From positions 159,042 through 223,041 of the forward strand of contig NZ_BJZV01000005.1 in assembly GCF_007992215.1 (NCBI RefSeq): a stretch of DNA of 64,000 bases. Direction: 5' to 3'. This document shows positions 51,496 to 59,812 of this stretch, piece after piece. Numbering within the stretch: position 1 is the stretch's first letter; the number at the start of each line of letters is the position of its first letter. A program made the translations under genes and the position numbers. Below the pieces are notes generated by a model. That model had not been told where the DNA came from, searched no databases, and saw nothing but the letters and a program-made list of their open reading frames with translations. This stretch comes from Methylobacterium gnaphalii (GTDB lineage: Bacteria; Pseudomonadota; Alphaproteobacteria; Rhizobiales; Beijerinckiaceae).

Positions 51496-51927
51496 TCAGG
51501 CCATCGTGATGTACTCGCGCATGGCCTTGTGCTCGGCCTCGACGGTGGCAATGCGCCGTTTCACCACGTCGCCGATCGAGACTACGCCGATGAGCCGTCC
51601 ATCCTCCACCACCGGCAGGTGGCGGAAGCGGCCGTCCGTCATCATCCCCATCACCTCTTCGATGGTGGTGTCGCGGGTGCAAGTCGTGACCTTGGCCGTC
51701 ATATATTGCGAAACCGGCGCGTCGAAGGCGGCGGCACCCGATTCCGCGAGCGCCCGCATGACGTCGCGCTCGGACAGGATGCCGATCACGCGCTCGTCGG
51801 CGTCACTGACGATCACTGCACCGATGCGCTTCTCGGCGAGAATATGGATCGCCTCGTCCATGGTGCGCTGGGATGCCACCGTCGTAACGGCCGCGCCTTT
51901 TTCGGCAAGGATGCGTGCAACGGTCAT
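51496..51927 (-). CDS. CBS-domain pair protein
   Basis: A 143-residue protein made of two CBS motifs (residues about 8-65 and 74-130): RTMDEAIHILAEKRIGAVIVSDADERVIGILSERDVMRAL and TTIEEVMGMMTDGRFRHLPVVEDGRLIGVVSIGDVVK. Such stand-alone pairs bind adenosine nucleotides and act as energy sensors. Partner unknown. Converges on the patatin gene. Confidence 0.9.
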   Translation of the reverse strand: MTVARILAEKGAAVTTVASQRTMDEAIHILAEKRIGAVIVSDADERVIGILSERDVMRALAESGAAAFDAPVSQYMTAKVTTCTRDTTIEEVMGMMTDGRFRHLPVVEDGRLIGVVSIGDVVKRRIATVEAEHKAMREYITMA

Positions 51928-52282
51928 GATGTCGGTATCCTCCCGGAACGTAGCCCCGTCAGCCCGCGGCGCCTGATGTGAGGTTCGTCGGCCGGGTTGC
52001 TCCCGGCTCGGAGAAGATAGTGTGGCGCTTGCTCCGCCATGGCAAGCATCGGCGTACAGAAGGAGTTCGCGGATGCTTGAAAAAGTCCGCGACTAATCGC
52101 GAGACAGAGCAGCGGTTCAGGTCAGACGGCGAAGGACAGTGCCGAGATCTGCCGGAAAGATCGGCTCACTCCCAGCCTCGACCTAGCCAATCCTCTACCA
52201 TCAGAGTTGCCGCACGGCAGTTTTCCTGGTGTCGGTGATGCCGCTCAGGCGCATGCGGAACAGCAGCGGCGAGGGGCAGCCG
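51928..52282. other. Intergenic region between CBS and rhomboid genes
   Basis: About 355 bases with no convincing gene. A hairpin TCGCGGA...TCCGCGA lies near 52069-52090 and a smaller one around 52160-52175 (AGATC...GATCG). The CBS promoter should be at its left end and the rhomboid transcript ends in its right part. No strong intrinsic terminator. Confidence 0.4.
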
Positions 52283-53095
52283 TCATGTGCGGCGAGACTC
52301 CAGCAACGGCAACAGGAAAAAGCCGACGAGAAACCCGCCGAGATGGGCATCCCAGGCGATCGGGCCATCACCGGCACCCAGCGGCAGGGAGATCAGGCCG
52401 AACAGCAAATTGGTGCCGAGCCATATCGCCAGGAACAAGACCGCACTGCGGTTACGGATGAGTTCGGTGATCGTCTCCAGCCGTGGCTGTGGCGCGATCT
52501 GCCAAGCCATGGCCGGACGATAGGCGGGCGGAGGTCGAAAGACGAACCGCGCGGCCCCGGCCATCAGGGCAGAAATGCCGCCCGATGCGCCCACGAGCGG
52601 CATTGCGCTCAGGGGATCGACCAGCAGGTGCAGGATGGCGCCTGCCACGATGCCCGCCAGCGCGAGCACGCCGTATCGCCAGGCGCCGTAGCGCCGTGCC
52701 ACGGGGGTGCCGAAGGCAGCGAGCCAGACTACGTTGAGGATCACGTGCATCCAGGATCCATGCAGGAGCGCATAGCTCGCGAAGGTCCACGGCATCGGCG
52801 AGGATTCGGAGATCAGCGCGCGCGCAAAATCCTGCCGGGCGGCAGCCGAGGCCGGGTCGCTCAAGCCCTCAGTCGCTGCCTGCACGATGGCCTGGGCCTT
52901 GGACGGGTCGAGGGCTACCGTCCATCGGGCCGGGATGAAGGAGAATTCGATCAGCGCCTGGACGTCCCATAGGTCCGGCAGCACCTGCCGCACGGCATGG
53001 ATGGCGACGAGCACCACGATCGACGCGGTGACGACGCCCGGCAGATTGAAGACGGGCACACGGCTCTGGGGCGGCAGATCGGGTGAGGCATCCAT
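52283..53095 (-). CDS. Rhomboid-family intramembrane serine protease
   Basis: A 270-residue membrane protein with six or seven helices. WMHVILNVVWLAAFGTPV is the helix-2 H-N motif, PLVGASGGISALMAGAARFVF holds the catalytic Ser in GASGG, and IAWDAHLGGFLVGFFLLPLLE holds the catalytic His. A long loop between helix 1 and 2 (residues 45-95) is typical of this bacterial subgroup. The start MDASPDLPP is preferred; the frame remains open upstream. Confidence 0.92.
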   Translation of the reverse strand: MDASPDLPPQSRVPVFNLPGVVTASIVVLVAIHAVRQVLPDLWDVQALIEFSFIPARWTVALDPSKAQAIVQAATEGLSDPASAAARQDFARALISESSPMPWTFASYALLHGSWMHVILNVVWLAAFGTPVARRYGAWRYGVLALAGIVAGAILHLLVDPLSAMPLVGASGGISALMAGAARFVFRPPPAYRPAMAWQIAPQPRLETITELIRNRSAVLFLAIWLGTNLLFGLISLPLGAGDGPIAWDAHLGGFLVGFFLLPLLESRRT

Positions 53096-53175
53096 GTCGC
53101 CACCATGTCGGGGCTTGCCGCCTCGCCGCAAGTGCCTAGTCCGGTGCCGCGTCGACCGCCCGCATGCTGACATAG

Positions 53176-53212
53176 AAAAAAGGGGAGAGCGTTACCGCCC
53201 TCCCCTCAAAAA
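53176..53212. terminator. Bidirectional intrinsic terminator
   Basis: AGGGGAGAGCG and CGCCCTCCCCT form an 11-base stem (one G-U or mismatch) around TTAC, flanked by A-runs on the left and right of the plus strand. On the minus strand it ends in TTTTTT. It is the strongest Rho-independent terminator in the window. Confidence 0.75.
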
Positions 53213-53360
53213 AGAGATCACACCTCGTCCGCAGGGCGGCGCACCGGAGGGCGCCAGGGCCTAGCATCGAGAAGGTCCGATTCCTCGAGTTTCACATCGC
53301 AAGCTGTAGATCGAGACCACTAAGGGTCGGGGTGCCGCTGGGGAGCGTCGGGTCTCGATC
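53178..53360 (-). ncRNA. Candidate small RNA ending in an intrinsic terminator
   Basis: Read on the minus strand, a stem GATCGAGACC...GGTCTCGATC (with inner hairpin CGCT-CCCC-AGCG) is followed about 100 bases later by a GC hairpin and TTTTTT. No protein gene precedes the terminator on this strand, which needs an explanation; an RNA gene of about 180 bases fits. No match to 6S, SRP, RNase P or tmRNA could be recognised. Confidence 0.35.
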
Positions 53361-53565
53361 CGACGAGATGATCCTCGCCGAGCGAGGCCGCCGACGCAAT
53401 CGCAACCATCGCTTAACCTTAACGGAAGCTTACGCGAGCCGGCCGCCTTCGACCGGCATAGGGTGTGCGCCGGGTTCGTCCAACGCCACCAGCACAGGTC
53501 GGCCAGACCCGGCGAACGACGATCCCGAGACAGGCCGAACCTGACCGTACCGATCCGGAACACAC

Positions 53566-54177
53566 ATGAAGCACCCGACGAGCCGCTTGCTCCATGCCTA
53601 TTGGGACCGCCTGCGGGGCGAGCGCGCCGCGCCGGAGCGCAGCGAGATCGAGCCCGGCGAGATCCGCAACCTGCTGGCTGACAGCCTGATTCTCGAAATC
53701 GAGCCGCAACGTCGCCAAGCCGCTTTCCGGCTCGCCGGCACACGTCTCTGCGCCCTGTTCGGGCGCGAGTTGCGGGGATCTGCCTTTTCGGAGCTGTGGG
53801 ACAGGAACGGTGGCGATCCCACCGAGGGCGCTTGGCGCCTGGTGGAGACGGTAACGATGGACACGCTCGGCGTAGTCGCCGGCCTTAGAGGGCTCACTGC
53901 CGCCAGCGAGATCATCGAACTCGAACTGCTGCTGCTGCCGCTGCGCCATCGCGGGCGGACGCAAGCCCGCGTCCTCGGTGCACTCAGCCCGCATTGCGTG
54001 CCGGCCTGGCTAGGGCTGCATCCTGTCAAGCGGCTCGAGGTGAATTCCCTGCGGGTCCTTGGGCCGGCTCGTGTCCCGGAAGCCGCCAAGCTGCCGACCG
54101 ACATCCCGATGCCGGCGAACGACCCCCTCCCCGTTCGGCGCGGCCATCTGTTGGTCCATGAGGGTGGTCGCCTCTAA
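53566..54177 (+). CDS. PAS-domain (PAS_5/DUF1457 type) protein
   Basis: A 203-residue soluble protein. HAYWDRLRGERAAPERSEIEPGEIRNLLADSLILEI and RRQAAFRLAGTRLCALFGRELRGSAFSELW match the alphaproteobacterial PAS_5 family. ELLLLPLRHRGRTQARVLGALSP follows. These stand-alone PAS proteins are near motility and c-di-GMP genes; ligand unknown. First gene of a signalling group with PilZ and two cysteine proteases. Confidence 0.82.
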   Translation: MKHPTSRLLHAYWDRLRGERAAPERSEIEPGEIRNLLADSLILEIEPQRRQAAFRLAGTRLCALFGRELRGSAFSELWDRNGGDPTEGAWRLVETVTMDTLGVVAGLRGLTAASEIIELELLLLPLRHRGRTQARVLGALSPHCVPAWLGLHPVKRLEVNSLRVLGPARVPEAAKLPTDIPMPANDPLPVRRGHLLVHEGGRL

Positions 54178-54330
54178 CTTACATGTCACCCATGCCCACC
54201 AACCTGAAGTAGTAAATTTTCGCAAATTCCCCTGTTTTGCGTGCATGCGGATATTTGCAAAAAGGCTTTCGTAACCCTCGGACACTAAGGCTGGAGATCC
54301 GATCCCGCGATTCCTGGACGACATGACGAC

Positions 54331-54960
54331 ATGAGCGAGGCCGCCACGAGAGCCGAGTCCGTTGAGGCTCGTCCTGCCCGTGGTCCTGAGCTGCGTCGTC
54401 ACCAGCGCGTGCGTGTTGCCCTGCTTGGGCGCTATATGCTGTCGGACCGCCGCGAGTACCCATGCCAGACCGTCGACATGTCGCCGGGCGGCGTGAAGGT
54501 AACCTGCGCGGTCCTCGGCCAGATCGGCGAGCGCGTGGTGTTCTATCTTGAGCAGATCGGCCGGGTCGAAGGCATCATCACGCGCCATCCAGACGCCGGC
54601 ACCCTCGCAGCTCAGTTCACCGCCTCGCCGCGCAAGCGCGACAAGATCGCCTCGCAGCTCACTTGGCTCGCCAACCGCGAGCATCTCGGTTTGCCCGAGG
54701 GCCGCACGCACGAGCGCCTGACACCCAACAACCCCGTAGTGACCTTGCGCCTCGCAAGCGGCCGCGAGTTAACCGCGCGGGTCATCGACATCTCGATGTC
54801 GGGCGTGGCGATCGCCACCGAGACGGCGCCGCCGCTCGGCACCAGCCTGATGGTTGGCAGCACGCCAAGCCGTGTGGTGCGCTACTTCGAGGGTGGCATC
54901 GGCGCACAGTTCATGCTGCCGATCTCCGCCGACCGGTTTCACGAAGGCATCCGTCTCTGA
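54331..54960 (+). CDS. Double PilZ-domain protein (c-di-GMP receptor candidate)
   Basis: A 209-residue protein. The first PilZ has ELRRHQRVRVALLGRYM (RxxxR) and TVDMSPGGVKVTC (DxSxxG), the two c-di-GMP-binding motifs. A second, weaker PilZ repeat has THERLTPNNPVVTLRL and VIDISMSGVAIAT (DxSxxG). The first copy should bind the messenger; the second has lost the full RxxxR. An AT-rich stretch with TTTTGC...GCAAAA lies upstream (54236-54263). Confidence 0.88.
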   Translation: MSEAATRAESVEARPARGPELRRHQRVRVALLGRYMLSDRREYPCQTVDMSPGGVKVTCAVLGQIGERVVFYLEQIGRVEGIITRHPDAGTLAAQFTASPRKRDKIASQLTWLANREHLGLPEGRTHERLTPNNPVVTLRLASGRELTARVIDISMSGVAIATETAPPLGTSLMVGSTPSRVVRYFEGGIGAQFMLPISADRFHEGIRL

Positions 54961-55222
54961 GCAGCGCCCACGGCGGGTCGACCGGCTAATGGGAGCGGAG
55001 AAGGCGGCGTGTTCGCCGCCTGCCGGCGTAAGCGCCGCATCCGCAGAGTTGCTGACTTCCTAACGAAGCCCCGACAAATCGGCGCAAATCTCCATCCGAT
55101 GATTCGGCTTGCCCTGGGGTCGGTGCGGCCAGTCGGGAATTGCATAAAATTGCGCTTATTCGCTTCAGCGAGCCAGAGCAGATGCGGTTGCACGATGGCC
55201 CTCGTTCGAAGGGGTGGCCGCG

Positions 55223-55861
55223 ATGTGCAGCGCAGGAATCAAGACAGGGATCACGGGGCTCGCTCTCGGCCTTACGCTCCTCGCCGCCACACAGGTGACT
55301 GCCCGTGAGCAGGCTACCGGCACCCTCCCGCGCGCCTCCAGCGGCGCCACGCCGGTCGGCACTGCCCGGCCGATCCTCGCCTGGACGACGTTCTGCAAGT
55401 CCTACGCGGCCGAATGCGCCGTCGATACGAATGAGCCGGCCCGTATCGCCCTGACCCCGTCGGTCTGGTCCCTAATTACCTCGGTCAACCGCCGCGTGAA
55501 CAACAGCGTCGCGGCGCGAACCGATCAGGAGCATTGGGGCGTTCCGGACCGCTGGGACCTCGCCGAGGACGGCGTGGGCGACTGCGAGGACTACCAGCTC
55601 CTGAAGCGCCACATGCTTGCCGAAGCTGGCCTGCCCCGCCGAGCCATGCGGATGACCGTGGTCATCGACGAAAAGGGAGAGGGCCATGCCGTGCTCACCC
55701 TGATCACCGATCGCGGCGACTTCGCCCTCGACAACAAGACCAATACCGTCATGGCTTGGCACGAGACCGGCTACACCTACATCAAGCGCGAGAGCCAAGA
55801 CGCAGTGGCCTGGGTCTCCCTCGGCGGCGCCACCTCTCCGACGGTCACCGCCAATCGCTGA
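55223..55861 (+). CDS. Transglutaminase-like cysteine peptidase (LapG/BTLCP family), copy 1
   Basis: A 212-residue secreted protein with a signal peptide ending QVTAR. The bacterial transglutaminase-like cysteine protease core has Cys121 in VGDCEDYQLLKR, His155 in GEGHAVLTL and Asp170 in ALDNKTNTV, a complete triad. LapG of this family cleaves surface adhesins under control of c-di-GMP and needs calcium. A GTG at 55214 is an alternative start. The next gene is a paralogue. Confidence 0.88.
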   Translation: MCSAGIKTGITGLALGLTLLAATQVTAREQATGTLPRASSGATPVGTARPILAWTTFCKSYAAECAVDTNEPARIALTPSVWSLITSVNRRVNNSVAARTDQEHWGVPDRWDLAEDGVGDCEDYQLLKRHMLAEAGLPRRAMRMTVVIDEKGEGHAVLTLITDRGDFALDNKTNTVMAWHETGYTYIKRESQDAVAWVSLGGATSPTVTANR

Positions 55862-56016
55862 CCGTGTATGTGGCCCAGCTGCAAGCGCGCCGATGACGTG
55901 CCGATCCGAGAGGCCAACAGCGGCCATCGGTTTACAAAAGCTTAACTTTGCTGTTGAGCCTGGGACTTCGCCGTGCAAGCTTCGCCGTTGGGTCATTGCG
56001 GCAAGGCTTTAAGGTC

Positions 56017-56697
56017 ATGCGGTACGCGGTTTGGGACGGCGGGTCTGCGGTCGTCCGCGTCTCAGCTCGCCGCCATCTGCGTCGCGCGGCCCATCTCTCG
56101 ATCGTTGGCGCGACGCTGCTACTTGGCGGAGCCACTACGCAGGCCCGGCCCTCGATTCACCGTCCCGAGATCGGCACGCCTGTCGAGTACGGCCAGCCGG
56201 CCCGGCCCGTCGCCGCCTGGAGCGACTTCTGCGCCCGCATGCCGGGCGAGTGCACCGTCGACCCGTCGGAACCCACGCAGATCGTCCTAACCTCTTCGGT
56301 CTGGCGTCTGCTCTCCAGCATCAACCGCCGCGTCAACCAGCGCATCAAGCCAGTCACCGACATGGCGCATTGGGGCGTTGTCGATCGCTGGGACTATCCC
56401 GATGACGGCTTCGGTGATTGCGAAGACATTCAGCTCCTCAAGCGCCGCATGCTGGTGGAGCGCCACGTGCCCCGACGGGCGCTCCGGCTGACGGTAGTGA
56501 TTGACGAGATCGGCGAGGGCCATGCGGTACTGATGGTGCGCACCGACCGCGGCGACCTGATCCTCGACAATAAGACCAACACGATCCTGCCCTGGCAGCG
56601 GACCGGCTACAGCTTCGTGAAGCGCGAGGGCCAGGACGGGATGGCTTGGGTCTCGCTCAACAACGGCGTCTCGCCGTCCACGACGGCGAACCGCTGA
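56017..56697 (+). CDS. Transglutaminase-like cysteine peptidase (LapG/BTLCP family), copy 2
   Basis: A 226-residue paralogue of the preceding gene: WSDFCARMPGECTVDPSEPTQIVLTSSVWRLLSSINRRVNQ parallels it closely. The triad is Cys135 in FGDCEDIQLLKR, His169 in GEGHAVLMV and Asp184 in ILDNKTNTI. The N-terminus has a long basic region before a hydrophobic segment (HLSIVGATLLLGGATTQA). The pair arose by tandem duplication. Confidence 0.88.
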   Translation: MRYAVWDGGSAVVRVSARRHLRRAAHLSIVGATLLLGGATTQARPSIHRPEIGTPVEYGQPARPVAAWSDFCARMPGECTVDPSEPTQIVLTSSVWRLLSSINRRVNQRIKPVTDMAHWGVVDRWDYPDDGFGDCEDIQLLKRRMLVERHVPRRALRLTVVIDEIGEGHAVLMVRTDRGDLILDNKTNTILPWQRTGYSFVKREGQDGMAWVSLNNGVSPSTTANR

Positions 56698-56713
56698 TCT
56701 TTGTCTGATCCGC

Positions 56714-57043
56714 TCAGCCGCCAACCACAAGGGCGGCGAGATCGACCGCGACGCGACCCGAGAGCAGGCTCCAGCCGCAGGCGACCATGGTCGCGATCAT
56801 CACGAAGGGGATCGGCCGGTGCTCCAGGCGACGCCCGCGCAGGGTGTTGCGCAGGATGATGAAGGGCGCGGTGAAGGCCAGCATCGGTACCGCCGCCAAA
56901 GCCGAGACGCCGCCGGCCTCCAACAGCCTGAAGCTCGCCTTGCGATCGGTGAACAACTCGAAGGCGCTCGCGAGCAGCCCCGCCAGCGCGAGCCCAACAA
57001 TCAGAGTCTGCAAGGACTCGGCAGCAGCCGGGCTGACGGTCAT
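56714..57043 (-). CDS. Small conserved-type membrane protein
   Basis: A 109-residue protein with three hydrophobic segments (TLIVGLALAGLLASAFELF, SALAAVPMLAFTAPFIILRNTL, FVMIATMVACGWSLLSG). No known domain recognised beyond a resemblance to short Rhizobiales membrane proteins. A CtrA-like site lies 46 bases upstream. Converges on copy 2 of the peptidase genes. Confidence 0.7.
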   Translation of the reverse strand: MTVSPAAAESLQTLIVGLALAGLLASAFELFTDRKASFRLLEAGGVSALAAVPMLAFTAPFIILRNTLRGRRLEHRPIPFVMIATMVACGWSLLSGRVAVDLAALVVGG

Positions 57044-57088
57044 GACGCACCATCTCCATCACACAGAGACGTGCACTCTGACCAAGAA

Positions 57089-57103
57089 TTTACGATCTGT
57101 TAA
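57089..57103. promoter_or_regulatory. CtrA-like site, one mismatch
   Basis: TTTA-CGATCTG-TTAA differs from TTAA-N7-TTAA by one base. It lies 46 bases upstream of the small membrane protein gene start on the minus strand. Confidence 0.35.
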
Positions 57104-57162
57104 GCATTGCTCTCCCGGACGGTAAATGCCGGCCGGAAGAGCTGTGGACGAAAAGGGTCTGG

Positions 57163-57378
57163 TCAGGCGTCTTCTTCGAGGTCGATGTCGAGGATCGCCA
57201 TCCGGAACGTATAGGAATCATCACCGTCTTCCTTGTCGTCGGCGATCACGCCGATCGACTCGTCGCCGATGAAGACCTCCGCGGTATCGCCAGTCTTCAT
57301 GGCGACGACCTTGATGTTCGCATTGGCGAATTTGCGGCGCAGATAGCCCTGGAGCGTGGCGGCTTCGGTCTTATTCAA
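57163..57378 (-). CDS. DUF3126 family protein
   Basis: A 71-residue protein: NKTEAATLQGYLRRKFANANIKVVAM, TAEVFIGDESIGVIADDKEDGD and a C-terminal DIDLEEDA. It matches the short DUF3126 family found after cysE in Rhizobiales. The TTG at 57378 is the only start in keeping with family length, and no ATG or GTG exists nearby. Unknown function; acidic. Confidence 0.82.
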   Translation of the reverse strand: MNKTEAATLQGYLRRKFANANIKVVAMKTGDTAEVFIGDESIGVIADDKEDGDDSYTFRMAILDIDLEEDA

Positions 57379-57524
57379 GGAGCTGGCCTTTCGGGTTGGG
57401 ACGCGCCTCACCTCGCACGGATCGTCCGTCACGGCCGCTATGACAGGCGGTCGGACGAACCCGATGGCGAGAGCGAGATTGGGCGCAGAGCTAGAGGTCC
57501 CTGCACCGGATCGCAAGACCGGCC

Positions 57525-58385
57525 TCAGATGCCGCCGGCGATGTCGATATAATCGGTCATGGCCAGGAGCTGGTCCATGGAGCGCGCCGGCTCAGCGCAG
57601 CCGGCCGTCCCGACGACGCGAGCTGGCACGCCGACGACAGTCGTGTGCGGCGGAACGGGCCGCAGAACCACGGAGCCAGCCGCGACGCGAGCGCAAGCCC
57701 CAACCTCGATATTGCCCAAGATCTTGGCACCGGCGCCGATCATCACGCCGCGGCGGATCTTCGGATGGCGGTCGCCGCCCTGCTTGCCGGTTCCGCCGAG
57801 GGTGACGGCGTGCAGGATTGAGACGTCGTCCTCGATGACGGCCGTCGAACCAATCACGATTCCCGTGGCATGGTCGAAGAATACACCACGGCCGATGCGG
57901 GCGGCGGGATGGATGTCAGTCTGGAAGACTTCGGAGGAGCGGCTCTGCAGGTAGAGTGCGAGGTCGCGGCGGCCCTGGTCCCAGTACCAGTGTGCCAAGC
58001 GATGCGCCTGAATGGCGTGAAAGCCTTTGAAATAGAGCACCGGCTCCAGCGCGCGCGTGGTCGCGGGATCGCGGTCCATCACCGCAGCGATGTCGGCGCG
58101 GATGCTGCGCCCGAGCTCCGGATCGGCCTCAAAGGCTTCGCGAAAACCGTGGGCGACGAGTTCGGCCGGCAGGGAAGCATGGCCCAGGCGCGCCGCGACA
58201 CGGTGGGCGACGGCCGCTTCGAGAGTCGGATGATTGAGGATTGTCGCCACAAAGAACGAGGCGAGCTGCGGCTCGTCACGCACGACGGTTTCCGCCTCTT
58301 CCCGCACGCGCGTCCACCACGGATCGACGACGCCGGCAACGGCGTTCGGTCCTCGGTTGAGGCTCGGCGCAGGGCTGGCGGACAT
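57525..58385 (-). CDS. cysE: Serine O-acetyltransferase
   Basis: A 286-residue enzyme for the first step of cysteine synthesis. A helical N-terminal domain (residues 1-165) is followed by a left-handed beta-helix of hexapeptide repeats with DIHPAARIGRGVFFDHATGIVIGSTAVIEDDVSILHAVTLGGTGKQGGDRHPKI and the active-site His. A strong GGAGGAAGC precedes the ATG. Confidence 0.95.
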   Translation of the reverse strand: MSASPAPSLNRGPNAVAGVVDPWWTRVREEAETVVRDEPQLASFFVATILNHPTLEAAVAHRVAARLGHASLPAELVAHGFREAFEADPELGRSIRADIAAVMDRDPATTRALEPVLYFKGFHAIQAHRLAHWYWDQGRRDLALYLQSRSSEVFQTDIHPAARIGRGVFFDHATGIVIGSTAVIEDDVSILHAVTLGGTGKQGGDRHPKIRRGVMIGAGAKILGNIEVGACARVAAGSVVLRPVPPHTTVVGVPARVVGTAGCAEPARSMDQLLAMTDYIDIAGGI

Positions 58386-58620
58386 GCTTCCTCCTCGGAA
58401 CGGTCGGGACGGATCGCGGCCGATCCTATTCTGGCCCGGTCCCGGATAACGTTCTGCCAATGCCAGGCACGATCCCGGCAAAAAACCGTGGCCCGGTCAC
58501 GCAACCGGAGAACCGGATGTTTGCCGAGCCCCGCACTGGGGAAGTGATTGCGAGGTTGCGCTGCGTCAAGACCTGCCGAGCCCGCAACCGGGCAGGAGCA
58601 GAGCATTGGCGGCGTGACTT

Positions 58621-59529
58621 TCAGGCGCTGCGCCTGTCCTTCACGGGCGCTTGGCGGGCGGCCGGCATCCGTGCCTCGATCTCGTTCGTAAGTCGGTCGA
58701 GCATGGTGGAGACGGGCACACCAGAGGTGTCGACCGTGGCGGCAGCGCGGGCATAGTGAGGCTCGCGGCTGATCAGTACGGCCCGCAGCTCTTCCAGAGC
58801 AGCCGCATGGTCGCCTGTTGTTTCCATCTGGCCTTGGTCACGCACGCGCTGCATGTGCTCCTCGGGCCGGGCCTGGAGCCAGATCGTGAGGAACGACTGG
58901 AGCAGGAGGTCATAGGTCAGCGGCTCGGCGACGATGCTGCCGCTTGTCGCCAGGATCAGCGGGCCAGGATGCCCGGTCAGCCGCCGCAGCGCCCGCTGCT
59001 CCAGCCGACGATAACCTTCCTGACCGTAGATCGCATAGATCTCGCGCACCGAGAGCGCATTCTCGCGCTCGATCTCGGCGTTCAGCTCGATGAAGGTCCA
59101 GCCTAGGCGCTCAGCGACGAGCCGTCCCAGCGTCGACTTACCAGCGCCTCGCAGGCCCACCAGCGCGACGCGGATGCCTCCACTCTGACCGGATTGCTGC
59201 GTCGAGGTTCCGGACAGAACGGACTTGGCAAGCGCGATCTGATCAGGCGAGGCATCGCGCAGCAGGTCCCGGATCAGCCGCCACTCGGATGAAGAATTCT
59301 CGCCCGCGATCATGTCGTCGAGGCGCACGCCCATGGCATTCGCGACCCGACGCAGCAGGATGATCGACACGTTGCCCTGCCCGCTCTCGAGCTGGGCAAT
59401 GTAACGTTCCGACAGGCCCGAGGTCTGCGACAGCAACTTACGCGACAGACCGCGCATGGTGCGCGCCTCGCGCACGCGCCGGCCCAGCTCACTCAGAAAA
59501 GCGGTTTCGAGTTCCACCACGCCGCTCAT
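58621..59529 (-). CDS. XRE regulator fused to shikimate kinase (BzdR/BoxR-like)
   Basis: A 302-residue fusion. Residues about 10-65 form an XRE helix-turn-helix (LGRRVREARTMRGLSRKLLSQTSGLSERYIAQLESGQGNVS). Residues about 125-290 form a shikimate-kinase fold with P-loop VGLRGAGKSTLGR, ELNAEIERE and RRLEQRALRRL. BzdR and BoxR have this layout and repress benzoate degradation genes on binding benzoyl-CoA. No benzoate pathway gene is in the window, so the effector may differ. Confidence 0.88.
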   Translation of the reverse strand: MSGVVELETAFLSELGRRVREARTMRGLSRKLLSQTSGLSERYIAQLESGQGNVSIILLRRVANAMGVRLDDMIAGENSSSEWRLIRDLLRDASPDQIALAKSVLSGTSTQQSGQSGGIRVALVGLRGAGKSTLGRLVAERLGWTFIELNAEIERENALSVREIYAIYGQEGYRRLEQRALRRLTGHPGPLILATSGSIVAEPLTYDLLLQSFLTIWLQARPEEHMQRVRDQGQMETTGDHAAALEELRAVLISREPHYARAAATVDTSGVPVSTMLDRLTNEIEARMPAARQAPVKDRRSA

Positions 59530-59812
59530 GGCGTCACCAGCCTCTCCATGCACCGAGATCTACGGCCTGCCCTCAGACCAGGATCATCGGCGCGATATCC
59601 GCCTCGCGTGAGGCACGCAGCAAACGGCGGACCAAGCCCATCGACATGATCACACCTATGCTGCATTGCAATAGCAGATCGGCAGATGTGCCGCGTCGTG
59701 TGCCGGAACGCAATCATCACGCAAGCGGCGGACCCATGCGTTTCGCGACGGGGCATCGTCCATGATGCGGAGTGTGTAGAACCTCGACGCGCGGCTTGCG
59801 GGCGCGTCCGGC

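Larger units (their letters stand above)
53096..53565. other. Long intergenic region with terminator and structured repeat
   Basis: About 470 bases lie between two divergent genes. It contains an intrinsic terminator-like hairpin (53176-53212), a perfect 10-base inverted repeat (53309-53318 with 53351-53360) and a TTAACCTTAAC half-site pair near 53413. The minus-strand frame 53261-53743 is a shadow of the PAS gene. A small RNA read from the minus strand is the best explanation of the parts. Confidence 0.5.

Noticed and set aside
53261..53743. 160-residue minus-strand frame across the terminator region
   Set aside because: Overlaps the well-supported PAS gene on the other strand and has no domain.
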